Shown in pieces: positions 7,598-16,613 of a stretch of DNA of 64,000 nt; the stretch's first letter is position 1, and the number at the start of each line of letters is the position of its first letter. The translations under genes were made by a program, and so were the position numbers. The stretch is taken from positions 186,001 through 250,000 of the forward strand of contig OZ243960.1 of assembly GCA_965214435.1 (NCBI GenBank). The letters are read 5' to 3'. Origin of the DNA: Rubrobacter_A sp965214435. Lineage in GTDB: Bacteria > Actinomycetota > Rubrobacteria > Rubrobacterales > Rubrobacteraceae. The notes under the pieces are model-generated. The model saw only the letters and a list, made by a program, of their open reading frames with translations. It was not told the origin of the DNA and made no database searches.

Positions 7598-8955
7598 GCG
7601 AGGTGGTACTGCCACTCCTGGTCGTCGCCCTCCTCATACTGATGAACGGGCTTTTCGTCGCCGCAGAGTTCGCAATCGTGGGGGCGAACCGCACCCGGGT
7701 CGAGGGCATGGCGCAGGGTGGAAGCCGCTCGGCGCGCTACGTGCGGCGCGTGCTCCAGAGCCCCTCAAACCAGGACCGCTACATCGCCATAGCCCAGCTC
7801 GGGATAACGCTCGCGACCATCGGCCTCGGGATGTACGGCGAGCCCGCCATAGCCGGCTGGCTCTACGGCCCGCTGGAGTACGGGCTCGGACTCGGTACCG
7901 CCCTCGCCCACACACTCGGCACCGTGCTCGCGGTGTCCATCATGACCTACTTCCACGTGGTCATCGGCGAGATGATCCCCAAGGCGCTCGCGCTGCAAAC
8001 CCCCGAGAAGACCGCCGTGCGGGTCTCGACAGCGATGAGGTTCGTGGGCCTCCTCTTCCGACCCGCGGTCGTCGTTCTAAACGGGGTAGCAGTCGGGCTT
8101 CTCAAGCTCCTGCGCGTACCGGCCGCCGACGACGCGGGAAGGTTCTACTCGCCCCAAGAGCTCGAGAGCCTCGTCGAGGAGAGCCGCGAGGGAGGTACCC
8201 TGGGCGAGAACCAGCAGCGCCTGATCGCGAACATCTTCGACTTTGGCGAGCGGGAGGTCCGGCAGGTAATGACCCCGCGTACGCGGGTGGTGGGCGTACC
8301 GCTTGGCAGCGGCCCCGAAGAGATAGAGCGGACCATCCGAGAGTCCAAGCATAACCGCCTGCCGGTCTACGACGGCGACCTCGACCGCATCGTGGGTATC
8401 CTTCACGTGAAAGACTTCATCAAGTGGCAGCTCCGTAGCGGCGATCCCGCAGGCAGCGTCGCGAACTTCGACCTGGAATCTTTGCTCCGTCGCGCCCCAC
8501 GCCTGCCGGAGAGCGCCCCGGCAGAGAAGCTGCTGGCGGCCTTCAAGCGCCTCAGGGTACACTTGGCGGTCGTCATAGACGAGCACGGCGGCACGGCGGG
8601 CATCGTCACGATGGAGGACCTCGTGGAGGAGGTCGTCGGCGAGATTCGAGACGAGTTTGACCGCGGCGAGGAACCGGAGCTGCGGACGCTCGACGACGGG
8701 AGTGTACTGGCCCACGGCCAGATGCTGCTGGAAGAGATCAACGAACGCCTCGGGGCGAGCCTCGTCTCGGATGAGTTCGACACCCTTGCGGGCCTCATGA
8801 TACAAGAGCTCGGCCGTCCCCCGAAGGAGGGCGACGTCGTGGAGTCGGACGGAACCCGGCTTGAAGCCGCGCGGGTCGAGGGTCTGGCGATCTCCCGCGT
8901 GCGGGTCGTACCCGCGCAGGCGGAGAAAACCTCCCCCGACAAACCGGAAAACTGA
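7594..8955 (+). CDS. CNNM/CorC-family membrane protein, second of two
   Basis: A 453-aa paralogue of the preceding protein in the same order: DUF21 membrane domain (~1-190), CBS pair starting VMTPRTRV (~210-340), and a CorC_HlyC domain. The block IDEHGGTAGIVTMEDLVEEV is almost identical to its neighbour. The start overlaps the previous stop (ATGA). Tandem CNNM pairs are common in actinobacteria and may form heterodimers; that is inference. No terminator is obvious directly after the stop. Confidence 0.9.
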   Translation: MSEVVLPLLVVALLILMNGLFVAAEFAIVGANRTRVEGMAQGGSRSARYVRRVLQSPSNQDRYIAIAQLGITLATIGLGMYGEPAIAGWLYGPLEYGLGLGTALAHTLGTVLAVSIMTYFHVVIGEMIPKALALQTPEKTAVRVSTAMRFVGLLFRPAVVVLNGVAVGLLKLLRVPAADDAGRFYSPQELESLVEESREGGTLGENQQRLIANIFDFGEREVRQVMTPRTRVVGVPLGSGPEEIERTIRESKHNRLPVYDGDLDRIVGILHVKDFIKWQLRSGDPAGSVANFDLESLLRRAPRLPESAPAEKLLAAFKRLRVHLAVVIDEHGGTAGIVTMEDLVEEVVGEIRDEFDRGEEPELRTLDDGSVLAHGQMLLEEINERLGASLVSDEFDTLAGLMIQELGRPPKEGDVVESDGTRLEAARVEGLAISRVRVVPAQAEKTSPDKPEN

Positions 8956-9150
8956 GCCCTGATCCCGCACGGCGTCCCCGGACGTGGTGGGCGGCGGTAC
9001 GGGCGCGCTGCTCGCGGTCGCCCTGACCGTTGAGCTCTTCGTCCCCGGCCCGAGCGTCTCGACGGCCGTCGCCCGGTCGGCTTTGTGAGCGAGATGCTGG
9101 TGGTGCATTGAAGATGCGGCAGGTTATGGAGTACGAGTAGGTCGGGTAAG

Positions 9151-9308
9151 GACGGCGTATTGCTGCGAGAAACAAGGGGCACGCCGACGCGCTGAACGAT
9201 GGGTGGCCGCGGACAGCCGCTATGCTGCGGAGGATCGCCGACCGCTACGCCTCCGATGCCCGCAGGGAGGACGTGAGGGCCGAGCTACGCGAAGACTTTT
9301 GGCGTTAG
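9151..9308 (+). pseudogene. C-terminal scrap of an unidentified protein
   Basis: The 389-bp gap between the CorC pair and the next gene holds an open frame without a usable start, ending W-P-R-T-A-A-M-L-R-R-I-A-D-R-Y and closing REDFWR then TAG. The composition is typical of a helical, charged actinobacterial C-terminus, but I do not recognise the family. An upstream in-frame TAA and lack of a start suggest a remnant. A second short coding-like stretch (about 8985-9087) reads GGGTGALLAVALTVELFVPG before a stop and may be another fragment. Confidence 0.4.
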
Positions 9309-9344
9309 GTAGTGACTGCTAGGCTCGGTGCTTGAAGGAGGGCG

Positions 9345-11183
9345 TTGAACGACATCGCGCATACGAGGCAGCTGATGGACCGGATCGGCGCCGAGGTGCC
9401 GCTCCAAGGAAGGATATGGGCACCGCCGACGATGGGGCCTGGCCTGTGGACCCCCGGCTTCGGCGGAAGGTTGTCGCCGGCGAGGTTCCTTGAGCTCTCT
9501 GTCTCGCTAGACCAGTACGTCGACCTCAAAGAACCGCCTAGAGGCGTCGGTACGGCGGAGGCGGCGGTCGCCGCGATACTCCAAGCATACGACAGGCGAG
9601 AATTGCTCGCCCAGCTCGCCTACCTTAGCCGGGCCAACGACAGGCCGGCCGACCAGCCCGGCATCACCGCCTACTACCGGCAAGCGCTGGGACGTTTCGG
9701 CCCGGCTCTCGACGCCGTCCTCACGTCGACGGACCGCGAGGTGCGGATCGTGGCGCGGCAGCAGGTCCTGCTAGCGACGAGGGAGCTCTTGCGCAGACCG
9801 CTGGTGGACGGCGCGCGCAGGGAGTCGCCGGCCCTGGCGACCGCCATCCTCCTAACCCACGCGGTCGGCTCCATGCGCGAAAAGATCGCCGCGCAGGACA
9901 CGGGGAGGGAGCTCTGCGGCTTCCCTGCCCACCTCTTACTGGAGCTGGCCCGCAACGCTACCCTCTACGAACAAGACGACGCGGGTGCGATGATTGCTCG
10001 CACGTGGACGCTATGGCGCGAGCATGGGCCTGGCGAGCAGAAGGTCCGGGAGTTAGGTGCAACGCCGAAGGAGCTCGTTCGCGAGGCGACGGGGCTGGAG
10101 CTGGAGGACCTCATGGCGATCGGCTTCGCGGCCTACGGGCACCTAGTGGGCACGAGGCGGGGCGGGCCCGTGCTCATGAGCCCCGACTACTTCGCGCAAG
10201 CCACGAAGACCGTCGAGCAGGAGGAAGCCGCCCTCCAGACTCTGACGTCCACGCCTGACGGGATGCGCGAGCAGCTCCGACGCGCCACAGGCGAGTACGA
10301 CTTCCTGCCCTTCCAGTCGAAGCCCATCTTGAGGACGGACGACGGCTTCTTCATTCTCGACGGCCGGTTCCTCCTAGACAAGTTCACGACCAGGGGCCTC
10401 TACTGGATAGTCAACGACTACCTCAGGGACGATCTCAAGGACGAGTGGCGGCGCGGTCGCTGGAGCGAGGCGCACGCCAAGATGGTCGAGAACGTGGTCG
10501 AGGACCAACTCCGCTCCGTGGCGCCGGGCCTTCCCGGCAGCCCCGACCGCGCCTTCTACGGTGAGGAGGAGATAGCGGACGCCTACGCACGCAAGGACGG
10601 CGGGAAGGTCTGCGACGCGGCCATCGACTACGGCGACCGCTTCCTGCTCTTCGAGGTCGTGGACCGGCAACTCACACACGGCACCCGTGTAGAGGGCAAG
10701 GCCTCGTCGTTCGAGAAAGACACGAAGCTGGCCGTGGTGGATAAGTGCCGCCAGCTCGACGTCACCGCCAAGGCACTGCTGGGTAACCCGAGCGCCCTCA
10801 CCGGCCAGCCGCCCGTTCCGGGGATGAGGGTGGTCCCGGTGCTCGTCGTGGCGGGCGGCTACCCGAGCGATCCTGTCTCCCGCGGCTATGCCGAGAAGAG
10901 GGTCGAGAAACAGGGCCTCCTCAGCGACCCGCGCATCGACAAGCTTGGCATAGTAGATCTCGGTGAGGTCGAAATGCTGGAGGCCCTAGCGCGAACCCAC
11001 CACGACTTGGCCAGGGTCGTCGCCGACTGGAAGCGCTCCGAGTTGGGCAACTTCGCCCTCCGCAACTACCTCATCAACCGCCACGACGGTCGGACCTTAA
11101 GGTCGGAGAGGGTACAACGCCGCATCGAGGAGGTCGGCGACGCGCTCGCCGCGCGGGTCGGCACGCCAGAGACCAATCTGTAA
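9345..11183 (+). CDS. Large uncharacterised protein with possible degenerate nuclease-like domain
   Basis: A 612-aa soluble protein; no signal peptide or membrane helix. The TTG start is preceded by GAAGGAGGG, 3 nt away. I do not recognise a named family. The N-terminal two thirds look helical. Around residues 375-470 there is an alpha/beta stretch: VENVVEDQLRSVAPG, then C-D-A-A-I-D-Y-G-D-R-F-L-L-F-E-V-V-D, then K-C-R-Q-L-D. The order (Glu in a helix, Asp before a strand, F-E-V in the next strand, then a K/Q helix) resembles a PD-(D/E)xK nuclease fold with the catalytic Lys replaced by Val, and I recall similar proteins in other actinobacteria. It stands alone with its own ribosome site; codon use matches neighbours. 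Confidence 0.75.
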   Translation: MNDIAHTRQLMDRIGAEVPLQGRIWAPPTMGPGLWTPGFGGRLSPARFLELSVSLDQYVDLKEPPRGVGTAEAAVAAILQAYDRRELLAQLAYLSRANDRPADQPGITAYYRQALGRFGPALDAVLTSTDREVRIVARQQVLLATRELLRRPLVDGARRESPALATAILLTHAVGSMREKIAAQDTGRELCGFPAHLLLELARNATLYEQDDAGAMIARTWTLWREHGPGEQKVRELGATPKELVREATGLELEDLMAIGFAAYGHLVGTRRGGPVLMSPDYFAQATKTVEQEEAALQTLTSTPDGMREQLRRATGEYDFLPFQSKPILRTDDGFFILDGRFLLDKFTTRGLYWIVNDYLRDDLKDEWRRGRWSEAHAKMVENVVEDQLRSVAPGLPGSPDRAFYGEEEIADAYARKDGGKVCDAAIDYGDRFLLFEVVDRQLTHGTRVEGKASSFEKDTKLAVVDKCRQLDVTAKALLGNPSALTGQPPVPGMRVVPVLVVAGGYPSDPVSRGYAEKRVEKQGLLSDPRIDKLGIVDLGEVEMLEALARTHHDLARVVADWKRSELGNFALRNYLINRHDGRTLRSERVQRRIEEVGDALAARVGTPETNL

Positions 11184-11749
11184 ACCACGCCCGGCCAGCG
11201 CGACGGAACGCCGCCCTCCCCGTGTAAGGGTAGTATTAGGGAGATGTTACGTTTGTAAACCGAAAGTGTGTAGTTTTCGCTACCACTCTCGCTATCTCGC
11301 CCGCCCGCTGGACTCCCTCAGCTAAGTCCAAGCGCGCCCTCCATGCCGGCGAATCAGCCTACACTGCTTTATCCGCCACGGCGTCCGCGAAGGAGGAGGA
11401 GTATGCAGGGGGCCGCAGACAGGCCTCCCGCAAGGCGCCCCGCTCGGTCTCCCGGCTAGAGACCTTCTCAAAGACCCTCTCCTCGAAGACCCTCTCGCAG
11501 CCGTCAGCCACGAGCGCGCCGCGGCTCCAGCCTCTGGTCCTTCCTCGACATCCTCGCGTACCCGACCCTCATGCATACATTGTCCCGAAAACGCCCGACA
11601 TATCAAGTACCGGGATTCCGCAATCGGGACGAAGTTCCGGGGCTGCTACAGGCGGTTACGGGACGCCTTATCGGGATGATCTGGTTCAATCCCTCTATCG
11701 AGCGTATGCGGGACGGCAAATCACAGCGTTGCACCGTCCTTACCCGACC
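11184..11749. other. 566-bp region without a supported gene
   Basis: Several frames are open on both strands, but none has convincing composition or a ribosome site. A short duplicated AAGACCCTCTC occurs twice near 11470-11490. The right part precedes the 3' end of the mercury operon, so it may contain its terminator, but no clean hairpin with a T-run was seen. Confidence 0.4.
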
Positions 11750-11989
11750 CTACCTGAGGTCCGTGGCCGCTTTTTCGCCGTCCGCGCTGTAGTTCAGCAG
11801 GCAGAGGCCTGCTCCCAAGGCGGCTGCGAAATAAACTGTGGCCCCCGCGACGACGAGCCAGGTGTTCGCGTCCAACGCCGCCCCGAAAGCCGTACCGCCG
11901 AGAAAGCCCAGTGCCAAAGGCAGCGTGAAGGCCAGGTGGCAGGGACAGGCGACGAGCGCCGTCGCGGTGAGTAGATAACCGGCTATCAT
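11750..11989 (-). CDS. merE: MerE-like mercury transport membrane protein
   Basis: A 79-aa protein with two hydrophobic segments. The signature ACPCHLAFTLPLALGFLGGTAFGA corresponds closely to the CPCHLP...LAGTTAGA core of Tn21 MerE, a small inner-membrane Hg(II)/methylmercury carrier in which the CPC cysteines handle the metal. I chose ATG 11989, which follows GAGGGTGG and gives a MerE-like length (about 78 aa); a longer frame would start inside the upstream regulator. It is the last gene of the operon, 11 bp after the regulator gene. Confidence 0.8.
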   Translation of the reverse strand: MIAGYLLTATALVACPCHLAFTLPLALGFLGGTAFGAALDANTWLVVAGATVYFAAALGAGLCLLNYSADGEKAATDLR

Positions 11990-12000
11990 TCTCACCACCC

Positions 12001-12378
12001 TCAGCACTCTCCGGTAACCCGGCACGCCTCGACGTGCTCGCGGTTGTCGGCGAGGAGTTCTTCTCCGAGCCGGAGCATCTGAAGCACCCGCTCGTCGGTT
12101 ATGGAGTAGTAGGCGTACCGGCCCTCACGCCGTCCCTTGACGTAGCCGCACCAGGCGAGACACTGCAGGTGAACCGAAACCCGTCCCTGGGTAGCCCCGA
12201 CGGCCTCCACGATCTCCCCGACCGTAGACTCGTCCCGGCGGGCCAGAAGCGCCAGGATGGACATGCGGGTGGGGTCGGCGAACCCGTCGAAGAGCTTGGC
12301 CGCGACCTTCATGTCCGGGCTCTCACGCCCAATCGTGGTTTGGGCGAGCGGTGGGGCTTCCTTCGTCGGGTGCTCCAT
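12001..12378 (-). CDS. ArsR/SmtB-family metal-sensing repressor (CmtR-like)
   Basis: A 125-aa winged-helix repressor. The recognition region carries VSVHLQCLAWCGYV, with Cys73 and Cys77 placed as in Mycobacterium CmtR (Cd/Pb sensor), and extra cysteines lie at 119 and 125 near the C-terminus, matching the position of CmtR's third ligand. Given its place between merA and merE, Hg(II) is the likely inducer, as for the ArsR-type MerR of Streptomyces. The start at 12378 is set by AAAGGAG 6 nt upstream; an upstream ATG would overlap merA. The likely target is the repeat operator at 15549-15590. Confidence 0.85.
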   Translation of the reverse strand: MEHPTKEAPPLAQTTIGRESPDMKVAAKLFDGFADPTRMSILALLARRDESTVGEIVEAVGATQGRVSVHLQCLAWCGYVKGRREGRYAYYSITDERVLQMLRLGEELLADNREHVEACRVTGEC

Positions 12379-12392
12379 GGGGGCTCCTTTCT

Positions 12393-13832
12393 CTATTCGG
12401 CGCAACAGGAGAGCTTGGCAGGATCTTTGCGGCGCGAGATGGCGGCTATCTTGAGTGCTTCGGCCATCGTCGGGTAGACGTGGATCATGTCTATGAAGTC
12501 GTCTATCTTCGCGCCGAACCTCAAGCCCATCGCCGCCTCGTGGATGACCTCCGCGGCGTTCGCCCCGACCATGGAGATCCCAAGCACCTCATCCGTGTCG
12601 GCGTCGGCGACCATCTTTATGATGCCCCGCGTGTCGTGAATGGCCTTGGCTCTCGGGACTAGCTCCATCGGTATGGTCCGGCACCAGCAGCGGTGTCCCT
12701 GGGCTATGGCTTCTTCCTCTGTAACGCCAACTATCCCTACCTGCGGGTCGGTAAAGATAGCCCTGGGGATTACCGAGTGGTCCACGCTCCTCATCCCGTC
12801 GCTACCGCTCCCGGAGAAGGCGTTCTCGGCGACGATCTTGCCGTCGTGGGCTCCGACGGGCGTAGCCATCTGGCTTCCGGTCTCGGCTCCTATGACGTCC
12901 CCGGCGGCGAAGATGTGGGAAACGCTGGTTCTCAGGTGCTCGTCCACGAGGATCTCGCCCTCGCCGTTGGTCTGTACTCCGGCTAGATCCAGGCTAATAT
13001 CCCGCGTGTTCGGCCGGCGGCCGGTGGCAACCAGCAGCCGCTCGGCCCGCACCTCATCTCCTGACTCAAGCTCTACCACAACCCCTTCTTCGGCACGCCG
13101 GACACGCTTTATCTTGGCGTTGGTTTTTACGTCGAGGCCCTCGTCGCGCAATATTTCTTGCACGGCGCGGCCTACCTGCGGCTCGTAGCCGTGCTTGAGG
13201 ACCTGATCGCTTCTTTCCAGGATGGTAACCTGGCTTCCGAACCGGGAAAACATCTGCCCGAGCTCCAGGGCTATGTAGCCACCGCCGACTATTACCAGGG
13301 ATTCGGGTAGCTCCGTAAGCTCCATCTCCTCTTCGCTCGTGAGCAAGTCGCTGGTCATATAGGGGACTTCGTCCAACCCCTCTATCTCGGGAGCTACAAG
13401 GCTTGAGCCTAGAGCCACGAGGATTCTCTCTCCCTCTATCCTCTCTCCGCCCACTTCGACGGCGTGGTCATCTACGAAAGTGACCCGGCCCTGGAGGACC
13501 TCTATGTCCTCCGACTCACCGGCCACGCTCTCGTACTTCTGGTCGCGGTATCCATAGACAATCTCATCCTTCTGTCCGATGAGCTTCCCGAAGTCGAAGT
13601 CCAACGCAGCCGGTTCCAGTCCCGGATAGCGCGGGTTACGCGCCTCGTGGACGATCCTGGCAGCTTCGATCAGGTTCTTCGACGGCAGGCACCCCCGGTT
13701 TACACAAGTCCCCCCGACGGTGCGCGCCTCGGTCATCACGGCCGTCTTGCCCATCCCGGCGGCACCCAGAGCCGCGGCGAAAGCCGTCGAGCCACTGCCC
13801 AGTATCACCAGGTCGTATCGCGCGTTCGGCAT
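12393..13832 (-). CDS. merA: Mercuric reductase
   Basis: A 479-aa FAD/NAD(P)H disulfide oxidoreductase reducing Hg(II) to volatile Hg(0). FAD loop GSGSTAFAAALGAAG is at residues 12-26; the redox pair is Cys43/Cys48 in GGTCVNRGCLPSKN; the NADPH loop is VGGGYIALELG; the second FAD motif is AAGDV. The C-terminal vicinal cysteines (LSCCAE, Cys476-477), which pass Hg to the active site, identify MerA and separate it from lipoamide dehydrogenase, and a Tyr is present in HVYPTMAEALK. There is no N-terminal heavy-metal-binding (NmerA) domain. GAGGAGGG precedes the ATG. It is the core of the five-gene operon. Confidence 0.95.
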   Translation of the reverse strand: MPNARYDLVILGSGSTAFAAALGAAGMGKTAVMTEARTVGGTCVNRGCLPSKNLIEAARIVHEARNPRYPGLEPAALDFDFGKLIGQKDEIVYGYRDQKYESVAGESEDIEVLQGRVTFVDDHAVEVGGERIEGERILVALGSSLVAPEIEGLDEVPYMTSDLLTSEEEMELTELPESLVIVGGGYIALELGQMFSRFGSQVTILERSDQVLKHGYEPQVGRAVQEILRDEGLDVKTNAKIKRVRRAEEGVVVELESGDEVRAERLLVATGRRPNTRDISLDLAGVQTNGEGEILVDEHLRTSVSHIFAAGDVIGAETGSQMATPVGAHDGKIVAENAFSGSGSDGMRSVDHSVIPRAIFTDPQVGIVGVTEEEAIAQGHRCWCRTIPMELVPRAKAIHDTRGIIKMVADADTDEVLGISMVGANAAEVIHEAAMGLRFGAKIDDFIDMIHVYPTMAEALKIAAISRRKDPAKLSCCAE

Positions 13833-13857
13833 AAAGCACCCTCCTCTGCTTCGCTTG

Positions 13858-14043
13858 CTACCAGCTTCCTCTTCTCGCGGAGAGCCTCCTTACACCCCAG
13901 ACACCGAGGCCTGCTATCGCGGCGAGCCCCAGGACCCAGACGAAAACCAGGAAGGCTGCGATCAGCAACATCACGCCCATACCGCCGCCACCGGCCATTC
14001 CCATACCACCCATCGCTTCCATACATTGCTCCATCATGCCCAT
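13858..14043 (-). CDS. Small Met-rich single-pass membrane protein in the mer operon
   Basis: A 61-aa protein: a Met/Gly-rich N-terminus (eleven Met in the first 25 residues), one hydrophobic helix of about 25 residues and a basic C-terminus (RRLSARRGSW), so the tail is probably cytoplasmic. It lies 25 bp upstream of merA. Met-rich segments bind soft metals, so a role as a mercury or copper accessory protein is plausible, but I do not recognise a family. Confidence 0.7.
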   Translation of the reverse strand: MGMMEQCMEAMGGMGMAGGGGMGVMLLIAAFLVFVWVLGLAAIAGLGVWGVRRLSARRGSW

Positions 14044-14114
14044 AGCGTTACCTGCCTTTCAGAGGACTTTTTGGTGCTTCCACTTTGCGCCGTCCTGCTT
14101 CATTGCCTCATTTG

Positions 14115-15468
14115 CTAGACGTCCAGTTTCTCCAGTACCTCAAGGTATGCCTCGGAGTAGGTCGGGAACTGGGCCACTGAGTCGAGGAGCTTCTCGATGG
14201 GGATCTCCGCCCGGATGGCCTGGGAGGCCTGGTGGATCCACTCACCCGCCAGCGGCGCAACAGCCCACGCCCCGACGAGCACCCGCCGCTCCCGATCGGC
14301 TATAAGGGACAAAGTTCCCCGCGGCTCCTCTTCGTAGGTCCAGGGTCTCGCGATAGCCTTCGTCACGTCTAGCGTGGCGGCGGCGACGTCTATGCCCTCT
14401 TCCCGCGCCCGCTCCTCGGTGAGGCCACAGGCGGCGACCTCCGGGTCGGAGAAGGCTACCCTGGGTATCCCCCGGTAATCCGCCCGCCGCTCCTTGCCGA
14501 GGATGTTGTCGGCAACGACCCGGCCCTGGTAGAGCGCCACGTGGGTGAAGAGCGCGATCCCTGTGACATCCCCGAGAGCCCACAGACCCGTTTCTCCGTC
14601 GAGCCGGCAATGGTCGTCTATGGGGAGACCGTTGTCTACGGACTCCACGCCGACCGTCTCAAGCCCGATACCGTCGGTGCGGGGCTTTCTACCGGTGGTG
14701 ATCACTACCAAGTCCGTCTCTGTCTCCGCGCCGTCGTCGAGCTCTACGACCGTACCCTCGCCGTCCTTGCGCGTCCTCACCACCTTCCGACCCGTCAGAA
14801 CCCGTATGCCCTCCTCTTCGAGGGCCTCTTGTATGAGCCTTCCGGCCTCCGGGTCCTCGCGGTTCATGAGCCTATCTGGCGACTGGACTATGGTCACCTC
14901 CGAGCCGAAGCGCGAGAGCCACTGGCTCGCCTCCACACCGTTGGGGCCACCGCCGATGATGAGGACGCGATCAGGGACCTCGCGGGTCGTCGTCACCTCG
15001 CGGTTGGTCCACACGGTAACGTCGTCGAGTCCCTCGACCGGCGGCACGTTTGGCTCGGAGCCGGTGGCGACGATTACGTGCTCGGCCTCAAGAGTCTCTC
15101 CGTTGTCCTCGACTTTCCCTGGTCCCGAGAGCCGGCCCTCGCCCTTCATCTACCGTGACGCCTTTTTTCTCGTAGCCTTCTATCTGCCCGGAGTCGTCCA
15201 GGTTGCGGATCATGGCGTCCCGGTAGTCGAAGAGCTCGTTCATCTTCAGCGTGGGCGTGGTCGTGCCAAACGCCCTATCCGCCTCGCTCTTCGCCTCCGG
15301 GGGCCTCAAGAGCGTCTTTGAGGGAATACAGGCCCAGTAGGCGCACTCGCCCCCGATCAACTCCTTCTCCACCACCGCCACCTTCTTGCCACCTTTTATG
15401 AGCCTGCCGGCAGCAGCCTCACCTCCCGGACCCATGCCTAGCAGGATCACATCGAACCTCTCCGCCAT
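14115..15468 (-). pseudogene. MerA/lipoamide-dehydrogenase-like flavoprotein with a single frameshift
   Basis: Two frames form one ~450-aa pyridine nucleotide-disulfide oxidoreductase. The first (15468-15088) holds the FAD loop GMGPGGEAAAG and redox motif GGECAYWACIPSK; the second (15149-14115) continues EHVIVATGSEPNVPP, the NAD(P) loop GGGPNGVEASQW and the dimerisation domain. The join lies at about 15140-15149; removing one base restores V-T-V-D-K-G-E-G-R-L. The usual C-terminal HPT motif reads QFPTYSEAY, so the active-site His of lipoamide dehydrogenase is missing, and there is no C-terminal Cys pair. Such MerA-like reductases occur in actinobacterial mer operons. GGGAGG precedes the ATG. 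Real inactivation or assembly error cannot be distinguished. Confidence 0.85.
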
Positions 15469-15548
15469 CTTCCTCCCATCTATAAGTTTCTTTTGCCGTC
15501 AGTGCCGGACGGTCCAACCCAGGACCACCCGTAGCATCTCTCTGCACA

Positions 15549-15590
15549 TATTTGGATAGGCGAATATCATTGTATTTGGATAAGCGAATA
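15549..15590. promoter_or_regulatory. Tandem 18-bp operator repeats of the mer operon
   Basis: TATTTGGATARGCGAATA occurs at 15549-15566 and 15573-15590 (17 of 18 identical, 24-bp period), between the divergent flavoprotein gene (start 15468) and the transporter gene (start ~15693). Each copy is an imperfect dyad of the kind bound by ArsR/SmtB repressors. It probably controls both directions through the repressor encoded at 12001-12378. Confidence 0.65.
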
Positions 15591-15692
15591 CGTCAAGCGT
15601 TGAGGGACTTTCGTGTAAAGTTTCAGTGAGATCAGGCGATGCTGCTTGTGAGGGCAGGTAGTTACCTTGTACTTTGAGCAGGTAGGTTGAGA

Positions 15693-16613
15693 GTGAACAG
15701 GAAGAGACATGGGTGGTCACGGCGGATCGCCGAGGCGGTGTTGCCTCTCGCTTTGCTGGCGGGGCTGCTCGCCCTGATCTCACCCTCCGCGACGCTTGCG
15801 GCGAACCCGGACTTCATCCTGGCGGTGCTGGTGCTGGCTACGGCCCTCGGCATCCATCCCAGCCGGTTCGTGGAGCTCAGGAGCAGGTGGCGTCTCGTGC
15901 TCACGCTTTCGGTCGTCCCCTTAGCCGTGCTCGCTCCAGCAGCCTGGGCGCTGAGCCGGCTGTTTTCGAGCCCGACCAGGGAGGGCATCCTGGCGCTCGG
16001 GATGGCCCCGACCGAAGTGGCGGCGGTGGGTCTAGTCGCGCTCGCCGGCGGCGATGCGGCCCTCGCGCTCGCGGCCGTGACCGGCTCCCTGGTTGTCTCC
16101 GCTTTGGCCGGGCCGCTCGTCCTGGCTATGCTGTTCGCGGGGACAGCGGGAGATGCCGGAGGAACCGGAGGTGGTGGAGAGCTGGTGGTCCGCTTTGCCC
16201 TGGTGGTCATACTTCCCCTCCTTGTGGGAGCCTTGGCGAGGGCATTCGTCCCGAAGCTCGCGGACTTCGAGCCGGAGTTCTCCGCGGCGAGCACCCTGTC
16301 CGTCGCCGTGCTCGTCTACGCCTCGCTGAGCGGCGTCGACGGCGGAGCCGGAGCGGCACTGGCCGCGCCCCTCGTTGGCTCGGTCCTGTTTCTCTTCATA
16401 CCCGCCGGGTTTGTGCTCGTCCCGGTATTTCTCGCTGGCGGTAGACAATACCGGGGTACCATCCCACTTGTCTTGGGCACCCGGGATTTTGCCGTCGCCG
16501 CAGCCCTGGCCGCCAAAGCCTTCGGTCCGCCCGCCGCGGCGGTCGCTGGCGTCTACGGCGTGCTCATGCTGATCGCCGGCGCCGCAGCCGCCGGCCTCCT
16601 GCGCCGAAATTAG
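15693..16613 (+). CDS. BASS/ACR3-like membrane transporter
   Basis: About 306 aa with eight to ten hydrophobic helices and a Pro/Gly-containing region in the middle (LGMAPTEVAAVGLVALAGGD), typical of bile acid:sodium symporter-fold (BART superfamily) proteins, which include arsenite exporters. I do not see the ACR3 cysteine motif, so arsenic specificity is not supported. GTG 15693 follows AGGTAGG at good spacing; TTG at 15687 is the alternative. It is divergent from the mer operon across the repeat operator, which suggests metal-linked expression, but the substrate is unknown. Confidence 0.75.
   Translation: MNRKRHGWSRRIAEAVLPLALLAGLLALISPSATLAANPDFILAVLVLATALGIHPSRFVELRSRWRLVLTLSVVPLAVLAPAAWALSRLFSSPTREGILALGMAPTEVAAVGLVALAGGDAALALAAVTGSLVVSALAGPLVLAMLFAGTAGDAGGTGGGGELVVRFALVVILPLLVGALARAFVPKLADFEPEFSAASTLSVAVLVYASLSGVDGGAGAALAAPLVGSVLFLFIPAGFVLVPVFLAGGRQYRGTIPLVLGTRDFAVAAALAAKAFGPPAAAVAGVYGVLMLIAGAAAAGLLRRN

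Noticed and set aside
8077..9108. 343-aa minus-strand frame opposite the second CorC-type gene
   Set aside because: Shadow of the real gene; its translation has no domain and the plus strand carries clear motifs.
11322..11606. 94-aa frame on the minus strand in the gene-free stretch
   Set aside because: Arg/Pro-rich composition typical of GC-rich non-coding frames; no start signal.
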